Shown here piece after piece: positions 43,032-52,026 of a stretch of 64,000 bases of DNA. The position numbers were made by a program, and so were the translations under genes. The notes under the pieces are model-generated. The model did not search any database, was not told where the DNA came from, and saw nothing but the letters and a program-made list of their open reading frames with translations. The stretch is taken from positions 62,001 to 126,000 of the forward strand of contig NZ_JAKRNM010000001.1 of the NCBI RefSeq assembly GCF_022346995.1, in the 5' to 3' direction. The stretch comes from Paenibacillus sp. ACRRY. Lineage in GTDB: Bacteria; Bacillota; Bacilli; Paenibacillales; Paenibacillaceae. Every line of letters starts with the position of its first letter. The stretch's first letter is position 1.

Positions 43032-44507
43032 ATGAGATATCCGGCGAGGCTGGAACACGGAAGCCTGCTGGGAGGACGATATCGGATCGAGTCCGTACTA
43101 GGTACAGGTGGAATGAGTCACGTATATAAGGCAGAAGATATGAAGTTGCCAGGTAAGACCTGGGCGATTAAAGAAAGTGTTGCAACGATCCCTTACGAAT
43201 CCAATATGGAGACGGAGGCTGCTCTTCTGACATCACTCAGGCACCCCAGATTACCGCTGATTGTTGATTTTTTTGTGCCGGATGAAGAGGGCTACACGTA
43301 TCTGGTAATGGAGTACATTGAGGGTCAGACACTGAGTGACTATCACAAGCAATGTCGCGGAAAGATCCCCCTCGAACATATGACAGATTTTGTACTTCAA
43401 CTACTTGACGTGCTCAGTTATTTGCATGGTCTGAATCCAGCAGTGATCTATCGCGATCTGAAGCCATCCAACATTATGATAACTCCAGACTATGAAGTCA
43501 GGTTGATTGATTTTGGCATTGCTCGCAGCTTCAAAGCTCAGCATACAGAGGATACGGTGAAACTGGGTACGGCAGGGTTTGCTGCTCCAGAACAATACGG
43601 TACGGGACAGACGGATGCAAGGTCGGATTTGTATGGGCTCGGAGCATTGCTGCTCTACCTCATGACGGGTGGTACGTATACGGAATGGATACAGGGCGTC
43701 GAAAGTTCTATACGCAGTGATGTGCCACGCACTTACATTCCGGTTGTACGAAGATTGCTGAGACAGAACCCGGAGGAGCGCTTCCAAACTGCCGATGAAG
43801 TCCGCAAAGAACTGCTTCGAAGACCTGGAATAACGGAGAGCAATGAATCGACAACATTGACAATTAGCGGCGGAACTAGAGTTATTGCTTTGACAGGAGC
43901 ATCTTCAGGTGTTGGGGTTACGCATACCGCTATAGCCATTAGCCATTACTTAGAGAGACAACAGTTTAAGGTGGCAGTCATCGAGATGTCTCCGCGCTCC
44001 CAATCGTTTGCAAGAATTCAGCAAGTTGCCCAGGCTGGGAAGCCGTTATCGGCAGGCAGACAGTTTGCAGTGGACGGAGTGCACTATTGGAAACAGTCCG
44101 GACGAGCAGATATTTTGTCTCTGCTGGGTGGCAGCTATCAATTCATTGTTATGGATCTGGGTAGTGGTCAGGATCAGAATCGACTGGAGGAGTTTCTGCG
44201 TGCAGACCTGCCCATTGTTGTGGGTTCAGGTGCTGAGTGGAAACAGGCAGAGATCAATGCATTTGTTCGTTCGCATCATCGTTATCCGAGAGACAAATGG
44301 ATATATTGTCTGCCGCTTGCAGCCACTGATGCTGTTCAGCGTGTACGTAGAACATTGAATACATCAAGTGTGTACGGACTTCCACTGCACATCGATCCTT
44401 TTGACAGGGAGCCTCAAACAGACAAGGTATTAGCCCATATCTTGAATCATTTGATCGGGCAGCTGCCCAAGAAGCGTTCGTTTTTTGCAAGAAGAATAAA
44501 ATCATGA
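43032..44507 (+). CDS. Hanks-type Ser/Thr kinase fused to a degenerate MinD/CpaE-like domain
   Basis: Residues ~15-265 form a complete kinase: Gly loop GTGGMSHV (23-30), Lys47 in AIKES, the catalytic YRDLKPSN (Asp142; Tyr replaces the usual His), DFG (160-162) and APEQYG. There is no membrane span and no PASTA repeat, unlike PrkC. Residues ~283-480 look like a MinD/CpaE ATPase: VIALTGASSGVGVTHTAIA, VAVIEMS and FIVMDLGSG, but Val occupies the Walker A lysine position, so ATP hydrolysis there is doubtful. GGGAGGAGG precedes the ATG. First gene of the Tad-like operon, so it probably controls filament or secretion assembly. Confidence 0.88.
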   Translation: MRYPARLEHGSLLGGRYRIESVLGTGGMSHVYKAEDMKLPGKTWAIKESVATIPYESNMETEAALLTSLRHPRLPLIVDFFVPDEEGYTYLVMEYIEGQTLSDYHKQCRGKIPLEHMTDFVLQLLDVLSYLHGLNPAVIYRDLKPSNIMITPDYEVRLIDFGIARSFKAQHTEDTVKLGTAGFAAPEQYGTGQTDARSDLYGLGALLLYLMTGGTYTEWIQGVESSIRSDVPRTYIPVVRRLLRQNPEERFQTADEVRKELLRRPGITESNESTTLTISGGTRVIALTGASSGVGVTHTAIAISHYLERQQFKVAVIEMSPRSQSFARIQQVAQAGKPLSAGRQFAVDGVHYWKQSGRADILSLLGGSYQFIVMDLGSGQDQNRLEEFLRADLPIVVGSGAEWKQAEINAFVRSHHRYPRDKWIYCLPLAATDAVQRVRRTLNTSSVYGLPLHIDPFDREPQTDKVLAHILNHLIGQLPKKRSFFARRIKS

Positions 44508-44537
44508 TTAGAGGAGCTTGGGAAAGGAGAGCCTTTT

Positions 44538-45554
44538 TTGTCCAAATTAAGAAAACAAAGCCGACAAATGATCTATGCCGGACTAACCGGTGCGGGAGCA
44601 GTAGGATTGTTGTTCGGGGGATATGTCATCTACAACGTGATTACAATGAATGACACCAAATCTGAAATGGAGTCCCAGTATGCTTCAGCTTATGAGCAAA
44701 AAGAGGCAGAACTAATGCAGCAATGGAACACAGGGGCACAAGGCTGGGTAACGGTACGCGACGTTGAAGCTGGAGAACCGATCTTGCCCGAGGATATTAA
44801 GCTTATTGCAGTGCCTGATGCTCAAGCACCACGTAATTTATGGTCCAGCACCAAACAGATGGAAGGCCAAGTAGCCAAAATAGAACTGAAAAAAGGAACA
44901 GCGATAACAACCGAAATGGTGTACGAAGACACGCCAGCACCGCCAGATCTAAGAAATCGTGAACTGCAGGTCGTTTTATTACCCTCTTCACTTGCACAAG
45001 GTGATAATATAGACATTCGCATCCAATTCCCAACAGGTCAGGACTATATCCTTCTGTCCAAGAAGAAAGTAGAGCGCCTGAATGAAGCGACGTTGTGGAT
45101 TACCATGACCGAGGAAGAGATCCTGTCGCTGTCTAGCGCCATTGTAGATGCCTATTTACATAAAGCTTCAATTTATGCACTCACGTATGTTGAGCCTCAG
45201 TTTCAGACAGCTGCAATTCCAACGTACCCTGCCAATAATGAAGTGCTGAAACTGCTTGAAAGTGACCCGAACATTGTTCGCAGGGCAGAGCAGGAGTTGT
45301 CGAGACAGGTAAGGAGTTCACTTGAGAGCTCTCTGGCTGCTTCCATAACAGCGCCGTCCCAAAGTGTTGAGCAAGATGTTGCACAATCATCCGTTTCCCA
45401 TAACAGCAGACCTCGCTCTAACAATACCTCGGACGAAGTCATATGGAATGATGGATCAGGAAGCAATCAGCAAACGACAGATGAAAATAATCAATCCACC
45501 GAGTCCTCCGCATATACGGATGAACAGAAAAGCCTGTTGACCGGTGGAGAATAG
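44538..45554 (+). CDS. CpaB/RcpC-like SAF domain protein
   Basis: A membrane-anchored protein with a short basic N-terminus, one span (about residues 13-33, YAGLTGAGAVGLLFGGYVIYN), a SAF-like domain (~68-130: WVTVRDVEAGEPILPEDIKLI to LKKGTAITTEMV), a following beta-rich region and a Ser/Asn/Gln-rich C-terminal tail of ~75 residues. CpaB-like proteins accompany Tad pili and may bind polysaccharide or help the assembly platform. In this monoderm there is no secretin for it to join. TTG start at 44538 with AAAGGAGAG upstream. Confidence 0.8.
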   Translation: MSKLRKQSRQMIYAGLTGAGAVGLLFGGYVIYNVITMNDTKSEMESQYASAYEQKEAELMQQWNTGAQGWVTVRDVEAGEPILPEDIKLIAVPDAQAPRNLWSSTKQMEGQVAKIELKKGTAITTEMVYEDTPAPPDLRNRELQVVLLPSSLAQGDNIDIRIQFPTGQDYILLSKKKVERLNEATLWITMTEEEILSLSSAIVDAYLHKASIYALTYVEPQFQTAAIPTYPANNEVLKLLESDPNIVRRAEQELSRQVRSSLESSLAASITAPSQSVEQDVAQSSVSHNSRPRSNNTSDEVIWNDGSGSNQQTTDENNQSTESSAYTDEQKSLLTGGE

Positions 45555-45629
45555 TAGACATTCAAAATGTAAAAATATAATGCTGATAACAACGAATTAA
45601 TGCTTTATAGGGAAGGGGTTGAGTATCAA

Positions 45630-46343
45630 TTGCAAACTTGGATTTTTGCTGGATTATGTGAAAAAAATGATCTTATGTTATATCTGTGCAAAATCTTAGC
45701 CACTTCAGGCAAGCGGGTTTTGCTGGTTGACGGAACTTTACAACAAAAGTACGGGTATGGGGTTGGAGAAGGACAACATTCTCTGCGCATCACTGAATTT
45801 GAGGGTTTTGATATTGCCTGTCACTTTGTAACTTCGGCCGCGGTTGAGAGTCATCTGGAGGCTAGTGGAGAAGGTTTGGAATCCTATGATTATGTCTTGT
45901 ATGACATGGAAACCTCCCATTTCGCCTCCAGAGAATTATGGCTAACGGCTGATATTCGAGTCTGGGTGAGTGATTATGAACGTTACAATCTGGAACGAGG
46001 AAAGGGTTGGTTAATGCGGCTTCTTGAAGAGCAGTCTTTACCAACAGAGCTTTCATTTCAGCGCATACTGATTAATGCAGTTGACTGCAAATTGGAAGAA
46101 CGCTACCTATGGGCCTATCTGGAGGAAAGCCCTTTTGTTTGGACAGGTGAATCTTTGATACTTCCATGGGATGAACTGACTGCTGCGGTGAAATTAGAAA
46201 ATGAACATCATCGTCGGGTGAGGTTAGGGCCTTTGTCACGGAGCTACAAAAAATCACTATGTCGTTTGTTCGAACAATTGACTGGATGGGAAAGTGTTCG
46301 AAGTCGCCGAGCTATAAAGGAAGCGGAAAGGATGAGAGCATGA
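45630..46343 (+). CDS. CpaE/MinD-like protein without a P-loop
   Basis: The fold is suggested by a first strand QTWIFAGLCEKND, a helix, then KRVLLVDGTLQQKYG, the strand YDYVLYDMET and later ILINAVD. The segment that should be a deviant Walker A (GLCEKNDLMLYL) has neither the glycines nor the lysine, so it cannot bind nucleotide in the usual way. It is probably a structural or regulatory partner at the assembly site. The frame opens at ATG 45600 without a ribosome site; GGGAAGGGG at 45610-45618 supports TTG 45630 (237 residues). Its stop overlaps the next start. Confidence 0.7.
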   Translation: MQTWIFAGLCEKNDLMLYLCKILATSGKRVLLVDGTLQQKYGYGVGEGQHSLRITEFEGFDIACHFVTSAAVESHLEASGEGLESYDYVLYDMETSHFASRELWLTADIRVWVSDYERYNLERGKGWLMRLLEEQSLPTELSFQRILINAVDCKLEERYLWAYLEESPFVWTGESLILPWDELTAAVKLENEHHRRVRLGPLSRSYKKSLCRLFEQLTGWESVRSRRAIKEAERMRA

Positions 46344-47170
46344 GCAACATTTTATTTTGGAGTCCTTTTGCAGGCTCGGGTAGTACGTCCAGTGCAGTAA
46401 TTAGCGCCTACGCCATGGCACTTCAATACAGGACTCGGATTTTATTAGTAAACACAGGTCCAGTCGGCAGCGGTATTGAATCACCGCTTCCATCTATGGA
46501 GTCAGGGCATTCTGACGCGCTGTTCAGATTTGAAGAGGGTGGATGGGATGCAGTAGAACGTTTACATATAAGCGGAAGTCTAGGCAAGCATAATTTGAGA
46601 GATTACGCGAAGCCGCTATTACGGGAAAGATTAGATTTATTGACAGGAAGAATTAACCAGATGGAACGTACGCCAAAAGAACATATAGAAACGTTGAAAG
46701 CACTGCTGGAAGTGGCGAATGAGTACTACGATATGGTATTGCTGGATGTTGACCGTGAGGGAATGGATGCGACGGTTCTACTGGCTCAAGCTGATTATGT
46801 TGTAGTGAATTTGACACAGAATATGCGGGATCTGGAATTGTTTTTTGAACACATCAAACCTGATAGCTTGAGTAACCAAAACATGCATGTTGTCATCAAC
46901 AAGTATGATCCGCATGCAAGGGCAACCGTTAACAACATTCGCCGACGTTTCCGTTACAAAGGATCCATATCCATTGTGCCTTACACAACTGCATTTCTGG
47001 ATGCTGTGAATCGGCGGGATACGGCTACGTATCTGCAACTTGAAGGGTTGAGTGACAGTAGAGATCTTCGAAAAGGGAGCATGGCCGCCAGTATGGCTGA
47101 ACTTGCTCGCCTGATTATGGACGGTGCAGGTATGCGCACTGTTCTGAAAAGGCTGGAAAGGGGAGCCTGA
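46340..47170 (+). CDS. CpaE/TadZ-like MinD-family protein with altered Walker A
   Basis: Begins NILFWSPFAGSGSTSSAVISAYAMAL, matching SPKGGxGKT-type CpaE sequences except that Ser15 replaces the lysine. Later strands RILLVNTG, MVLLDVDREGMD and YVVVNLTQN and the NKYDPHA segment follow the MinD order. TadZ/CpaE proteins place pilus machinery in the cell; loss of the lysine suggests the protein is a scaffold. The ATG at 46340 overlaps the preceding stop (ATGA) and has AAAGGATG upstream. The open frame starts earlier (46259), but the family start is clear. 276 residues. Confidence 0.78.
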   Translation: MSNILFWSPFAGSGSTSSAVISAYAMALQYRTRILLVNTGPVGSGIESPLPSMESGHSDALFRFEEGGWDAVERLHISGSLGKHNLRDYAKPLLRERLDLLTGRINQMERTPKEHIETLKALLEVANEYYDMVLLDVDREGMDATVLLAQADYVVVNLTQNMRDLELFFEHIKPDSLSNQNMHVVINKYDPHARATVNNIRRRFRYKGSISIVPYTTAFLDAVNRRDTATYLQLEGLSDSRDLRKGSMAASMAELARLIMDGAGMRTVLKRLERGA

Positions 47171-47177
47171 ACCTCCA

Positions 47178-49004
47178 ATGCTCTGGAATACGATAGGGAT
47201 CAGTATTATTGTAATAGCCGTTTTGACATATATCTGGATCAAAACGAAATCATCTAATCGGCAAAAAAATGCAGGAACTCCTGAACGCGAGGCATTTACG
47301 GTTGAAATGCTAACTGAACAGGTGAAGAACTCGCTGCATGAATTAAGTCATAGTCAGCTTGCAGATATCGGTCTTCATGAAGAAGAATATCGCAGGAGAA
47401 TCAATCAGCGTGCCGAGATGAGAAAAGCGCTGAAGGGTTGCGTCTCTGGCAGCATAAGTGACAAAACCTATGTAAAGAACCTGATCGCTGATTTACTTAC
47501 TCGAAACATAGGTCTGAACAAAACGAATGTGGATGAAGTCATCCTTTTTGCGGAACCCGAGCTGTTATCCGTTCAAGATCAGTTTGAAATTGTCTTTTAC
47601 CTGTACCGACAGCAGTTCGGCGTCGATGCCTTGTCACGTTTGATTGACACTTACGATCTGGGCAGACTTCGGTTGGAGGATGGTGCTGAGGATGGCGGTG
47701 GATATTATGTTTCTGAGGAAGATATCCGGTATGTATTTGAATGCGAGTACCGTGAACTTGGATTTAGAGAGAAAACGGATATTATCGTCCAGCGGATATA
47801 CCAGCACTACAAGGGTTTCTCGGTTGTAGATGAAATCAGAGACCAGCGAATTGACGGGGTTAGCGGTGGGGTTAGCGGTATGCTGGATGCCATGCAGGAT
47901 ATGGGAGTTCAGCACCCAGCTTCCTGGAATGATCTGTTGGAAGATGGCTTGGAGGATACACCAGTTGAAGTTCCGTTAAGTGGTATGGAAAGTGTTTGGA
48001 TTTTTTACAAAGGGAAGTCGATCCATCTATCATTTCTATCGTTTGGCAGTACACGGGAACTGAAAAGGGTTTGTCAAAATATTTATAAATATAACTACCC
48101 TGGTCAGCTATCTGAAGCGAATGGATATAAGGTTAACGAAATGAAGGATGGCTCTCGTGTAGTTGTGGTGCGGCCTCCTTTTGCAGAATCATGGGCGTTT
48201 TTTGTCCGGAAATTCGATATTCCCAATGCGTCACTTGAGCAATTAATAACTGGGAGCAATGCCGAACTGCCAATTACATTGTTGCAGTATCTCATGAAAG
48301 GAAGCCGTATTACGGCTGTGACGGGTGCTCAGGGATCTGGTAAAACGACGCTGCTAATGGCGATGGTCAAGCATATCTATGCCTCATACACCCTGCGTGT
48401 ACAAGAAATGGCATTCGAGCTGCAGCTCCGTCGAATCTACAGTCGTCGTAATATTTTGAGCTTTCGGGAGACGGAGCATATATCAGGTCAACAAGGACTG
48501 GATTTACAGAAAAAAACAGATGGAACAGTCAATATACTTGGAGAGGTTGCGAGTGATGAGGTTGCTGCCTGGATGATTCAAATGTCGCAGGTGGCGAGTT
48601 TGTTCACTCTGTTTACCCACCATGCCAAGACGTTTCGGGATCTGGTATTCTCGCTCCGCAACTCTTTGCTCAAAACAGGCATGTTTCAACATGAGCACAT
48701 TGCTGAGGAACAGGTCGTCAGTGTCATCAATTTTGATGTGCACATGAAAAAGGATCCCGAAGGACGCAGATACATAGAGCGAATAACAGAGTGCTTGCCT
48801 CGTGCTGATCAGGTGGACAGTGTGGAAGAGCGGGCAGGGTTTGCTTTTCGGAATGTCATTGAATACAAGGATGGCGAATATGTGGTAACCGCTCCCTTGT
48901 CTACAGGCAGCATCATGGATATGCGGGACCAAATGACATTGCACGATGCATCACTTTTTGAACAGTTTATCGAGCGGCACTGGGGTGATATGCATGACAA
49001 CTAA
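47178..49004 (+). CDS. CpaF/TadA-like secretion ATPase, divergent, with N-terminal membrane anchor
   Basis: The motor ATPase of the system. C-terminal half: Walker A GAQGSGKTT (383-391), MAFELQLRRIY, NILGEVASDEVAAWMIQMSQVASLFTLFTHH (equivalent to the GEVRGGEA and T-x-H region of CpaF). The Arg and Gly-Gly after GEV are replaced by Ala-Ser-Asp, so it is a remote relative. Unusual features are a membrane span at residues 5-20 and a long 300-residue N-terminal region. It is the only nucleotide-binding protein of the locus that keeps an intact Walker A lysine outside the kinase domain. It overlaps the next gene by 11 bases. Confidence 0.82.
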   Translation: MLWNTIGISIIVIAVLTYIWIKTKSSNRQKNAGTPEREAFTVEMLTEQVKNSLHELSHSQLADIGLHEEEYRRRINQRAEMRKALKGCVSGSISDKTYVKNLIADLLTRNIGLNKTNVDEVILFAEPELLSVQDQFEIVFYLYRQQFGVDALSRLIDTYDLGRLRLEDGAEDGGGYYVSEEDIRYVFECEYRELGFREKTDIIVQRIYQHYKGFSVVDEIRDQRIDGVSGGVSGMLDAMQDMGVQHPASWNDLLEDGLEDTPVEVPLSGMESVWIFYKGKSIHLSFLSFGSTRELKRVCQNIYKYNYPGQLSEANGYKVNEMKDGSRVVVVRPPFAESWAFFVRKFDIPNASLEQLITGSNAELPITLLQYLMKGSRITAVTGAQGSGKTTLLMAMVKHIYASYTLRVQEMAFELQLRRIYSRRNILSFRETEHISGQQGLDLQKKTDGTVNILGEVASDEVAAWMIQMSQVASLFTLFTHHAKTFRDLVFSLRNSLLKTGMFQHEHIAEEQVVSVINFDVHMKKDPEGRRYIERITECLPRADQVDSVEERAGFAFRNVIEYKDGEYVVTAPLSTGSIMDMRDQMTLHDASLFEQFIERHWGDMHDN

Positions 49005-51060
49005 ATCGTGGCTTATCCTTTTGCTGGGGATATGTATCTCGGGGCTCGTGGTTACGTTCCTAGCTCTCCATTTCTTTCAAAAGAGAGGAAAGGGATTAAG
49101 CGGTAGAGCTCCTGGAGCATTAACTCCTGTTGCCAGTCGAACGGTGTGGGTGAGGTCATTTTTGCTGCAGTCCTATCGCTGGGGGGTGAGGGTGCCGCTT
49201 TTGTCATCTTACATCTATTTAATACAGAAACGGATCTCATTCAGACATGTTGGAGACGAAGCATCATTACGACGGATAACGATGACTGTTGTTCTGATTG
49301 TTGCGGGAGGATACGGAAGTATTAGTATCGTGCTGTTTTTATTGCAACCGGGGATTGCTTTCGTTATTTTGTCTGTACTTTGCGCGGTCGTGATCAATAG
49401 TCTTGTCGTGGACTTGTGGCTGAATCGCACAGAGAAGCGGCTGCTGGTCCAAATGTTGGATCTGTTCGCGGATGTGAGACATCGATACCATCAGCACGGG
49501 ATGATCGAAGAAGCACTCTATGAAGCTGGAGAAGCTGGTGTGGGTGAAGCAGCCGATCAGGTGCTGCTGATCTATGAGGCGCTAACTTCACCAGATCCCA
49601 ATGAAGCGTTGGAGAGGTATTACGAGATAGCCCCCAACCGATTTCTGAAGGCTTTTGCTGGCATCTCCTTTATGGTCATGGAGTTTGGGGACAAAGACAG
49701 GGCTCAAGGTTCAATATACCTGAAAGGCTTGGGAAACCTGACTCAGGAAATCCACCTGGAAATTTTGAGGCGGGACAAGTTGGATTACCTTTTAAAAGGA
49801 TTGAATATGATTGCGCTGGCTCCAGTATTGTTTACCGCCCCCATTGAACGCTGGGCTAGAGGCAGTTTCCCGACCATGGATGAGTTTTACCGCAGCAAGC
49901 TTGGATTTGTTACCAAAATATCAATTTATATTATCATTATTTTGGCCTACTTGCTGTTGCAGAGACTTCAGCATTACGATGAAACGCGATACCGATCAGG
50001 GCGCAAACTTTCCATCATAGACCGTTTTTTGTATAACCAAAAATTCATTCGTAAATTGGCCATGTTGTTTGCTGCTAAACCAGGAAGTACAAATTATACC
50101 CAGACCGTAAGGTTGATGAGGGAGAGCAGCGCTGAATTAAAATACGAGTGGCTGGCAATCCGCAGACTGATGTTGTTTGTGTGTTCCTTTGCACTGGCTA
50201 TCGGTTGTATATTGCTGCTTCATCATATCGAACGAAATCATGTTCTTTTCGATCCTGTAAGAGATGACCGAATGTTTGGAGCGATGGCTGAAGCGGAACT
50301 GAAACAGGCTGTTGAAAAAACAGCTTTGGACCGAGAGGTGATGGAACGATTAGGCATGAAACGTGGAACTAGCTACGATGATGTGTTTAACATGTTACAA
50401 CAGGTTTCCACCATCCCACTAGACTCCGATACGCACACTGAAACGAGTCTGCGCATTATTCAAAAGCTCGAAATATACAACAAGCAGTATATGCACTGGT
50501 GGGAGCTGCTGATTGCCATTTTTATCGGTGCGGCCGGATATTACATGCCAATATGGCTCATGATTTTTCAGCGTAAAATGCGAAGTATGGACATGAAGCA
50601 TGAAATTTACCAATATCAGACGGTGATCTCCATTTTGCGTGAGATGGACCGAATGTCCGTTGAAGAGATTTTGGAATGGCTTAATCGCTTTGCCGTCATT
50701 TTCAAACGCCCCCTTCAAAAATGCCTGCTGCACTTTGAACATGGGCCAGAAAATGCGCTTGAGCAATTGAAAGAGGACGCGGGCCTGCCTGAGTTTCAAC
50801 GTTTGGTAGACAAACTGCAGCTTGCGCTGGGTAAAATATCGATCCGGGAAGCATTTGATGATCTCGACAGCATGATGGCTTTTTACTTTGATCAGCGGAA
50901 GCAGGAGTATACCAGAATGATAGATATGAAAGCCTCGTGGGGCAGAATGATTGGTTTTACCCCGATGTATGCCCTTATATTTCTCTATCTGGTGATCCCG
51001 CTTGTTGGTATGAGCTTCTTGCAAATGAACATTTATTATGAACAAATTCAGAAACTGTAG
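48994..51060 (+). CDS. Double TadB/TadC-like (T2SSF) platform protein in one chain
   Basis: A 688-residue membrane protein with about eight spans: one N-terminal (5-28), a pair (~90-135), one or two near 275-315, one near 390, one near 500 and one at the C-terminus (GFTPMYALIFLYLVIPLVGMSFL). Two helical cytoplasmic modules of T2SSF type can be seen, one around DLFADVRHRYHQHGMIEEAL and one around QTVISILREMDRMSVEEILEWL with LGKISIREAFDDL. Canonical Tad loci encode TadB and TadC separately, each ~300 residues; here they appear joined. Start ATG 48994 lies inside the ATPase gene. Confidence 0.78.
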   Translation: MTTKSWLILLLGICISGLVVTFLALHFFQKRGKGLSGRAPGALTPVASRTVWVRSFLLQSYRWGVRVPLLSSYIYLIQKRISFRHVGDEASLRRITMTVVLIVAGGYGSISIVLFLLQPGIAFVILSVLCAVVINSLVVDLWLNRTEKRLLVQMLDLFADVRHRYHQHGMIEEALYEAGEAGVGEAADQVLLIYEALTSPDPNEALERYYEIAPNRFLKAFAGISFMVMEFGDKDRAQGSIYLKGLGNLTQEIHLEILRRDKLDYLLKGLNMIALAPVLFTAPIERWARGSFPTMDEFYRSKLGFVTKISIYIIIILAYLLLQRLQHYDETRYRSGRKLSIIDRFLYNQKFIRKLAMLFAAKPGSTNYTQTVRLMRESSAELKYEWLAIRRLMLFVCSFALAIGCILLLHHIERNHVLFDPVRDDRMFGAMAEAELKQAVEKTALDREVMERLGMKRGTSYDDVFNMLQQVSTIPLDSDTHTETSLRIIQKLEIYNKQYMHWWELLIAIFIGAAGYYMPIWLMIFQRKMRSMDMKHEIYQYQTVISILREMDRMSVEEILEWLNRFAVIFKRPLQKCLLHFEHGPENALEQLKEDAGLPEFQRLVDKLQLALGKISIREAFDDLDSMMAFYFDQRKQEYTRMIDMKASWGRMIGFTPMYALIFLYLVIPLVGMSFLQMNIYYEQIQKL

Positions 51061-51125
51061 AGGTTCAGGTTGAACCTGTTCCAGTCTGATATACATTTAT
51101 TTATCAAAACATAGGAGGATTTAAC

Positions 51126-51611
51126 ATGAACAATGCTTCAAGTGCTTTAAAGGTAGCCGCAGGGATCTTTTTGACGATTGCCCTTATTACGATTGTGGTA
51201 CTGTTGTTTATTTCTGCTCAGGAGGCGACCAAAACGGCGCAAAACAATTTTGCGGACATTCAGACAGAATTGTCTCAGGCAGCATTTACGGTGTATGACG
51301 GGACAACGATCAGTGGCTCCCAAGTTACTAACGCACTGCGCAAGTATGCGGACAAAGATCAATTTGGTATCCAGGTTATTACAGGGAAAAACAAGGGTGG
51401 TCAGTGGTATGGAAATGAATTGAATATTTCTCAGGATATCAATAATGCGGACTACGGTTCAGTTGTTGCTCCAGATAACAAAGTGGGTAGTATTAATCAG
51501 ACAATGAGCGAAAAGGAGAATCAATACGTTAATCCAAGTGGAAAGTTCAAGGCTGTTATCGTTAAAGACAAATCAAATGTGGTGAGAGGACTTATCTTCC
51601 AGCAATCCTGA
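51126..51611 (+). CDS. Pilin-like membrane-anchored protein, candidate major subunit
   Basis: 161 residues with a hydrophobic N-terminal helix (SALKVAAGIFLTIALITIVVLLF, residues 6-28) followed by a polar helix (EATKTAQNNFADIQTEL) and a globular C-terminus, the general pilin layout. There is no G-x4-E prepilin peptidase site before the helix. The segment TISGSQVTNALRKY recurs in modified form in the next protein (RYSGAEVLHTVRQM). AGGAGG precedes the ATG, the strongest ribosome site among the small genes, and a 65-base gap separates it from the platform gene, so it may be the abundant subunit. Not assigned to a named family. Confidence 0.7.
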   Translation: MNNASSALKVAAGIFLTIALITIVVLLFISAQEATKTAQNNFADIQTELSQAAFTVYDGTTISGSQVTNALRKYADKDQFGIQVITGKNKGGQWYGNELNISQDINNADYGSVVAPDNKVGSINQTMSEKENQYVNPSGKFKAVIVKDKSNVVRGLIFQQS

Positions 51612-51627
51612 CAGGAGTTGGTTTCCA

Positions 51628-52026
51628 TTGTCCCAGAATACACAGCAGCTCATGTTGTTTTGCACCGCAATAGTCCTGTTTGTAACAGCCTGTCTGTATG
51701 GACAACAAAGCGTTAGCGTATTGGCCAGTGCTTTGAGTTCCAGCGTGCACACGAATGAAGAAATGGAAGGAAGAATAAATACGACATTAAGAATAAGCAA
51801 ACCACTTCGTTACAGCGGAGCTGAGGTTTTACATACGGTTAGACAAATGACTGGTACAGCGGTCGATGTGCAGGTTGACGGGGCAAAGTATACGATAGAC
51901 CCGCTTATCAACAGAAGTGCGACCATACCTGTTCACGTGTCTGCATTCTATAAACCGGAGTTTATAAGAGATGATAGCGGGGAATTACTTCGAATTGCAT
52001 TTTGGAAGGAGGCCAGTATCAATTGA
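51628..52026 (+). CDS. Pilin-like membrane-anchored protein 2
   Basis: 132 residues. N-terminal helix LMLFCTAIVLFVTACLYGQQSV, then polar sequence and the motif RYSGAEVLHTVRQMTG, similar to SGSQVTNALRKYAD in the preceding protein, which suggests the two are distant paralogues. TTG start at 51628 with AGGAG about 10 bases upstream. The C-terminal ~70 residues are beta-rich. It overlaps the next gene by four bases (TTGA). Function inferred only from the locus. Confidence 0.65.
   Translation: MSQNTQQLMLFCTAIVLFVTACLYGQQSVSVLASALSSSVHTNEEMEGRINTTLRISKPLRYSGAEVLHTVRQMTGTAVDVQVDGAKYTIDPLINRSATIPVHVSAFYKPEFIRDDSGELLRIAFWKEASIN

Noticed and set aside
52002-52022. Upstream start for pilin-like protein 3
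   Set aside because: The extra codons run through the ribosome site GGAAGGAGG, so they are not translated.
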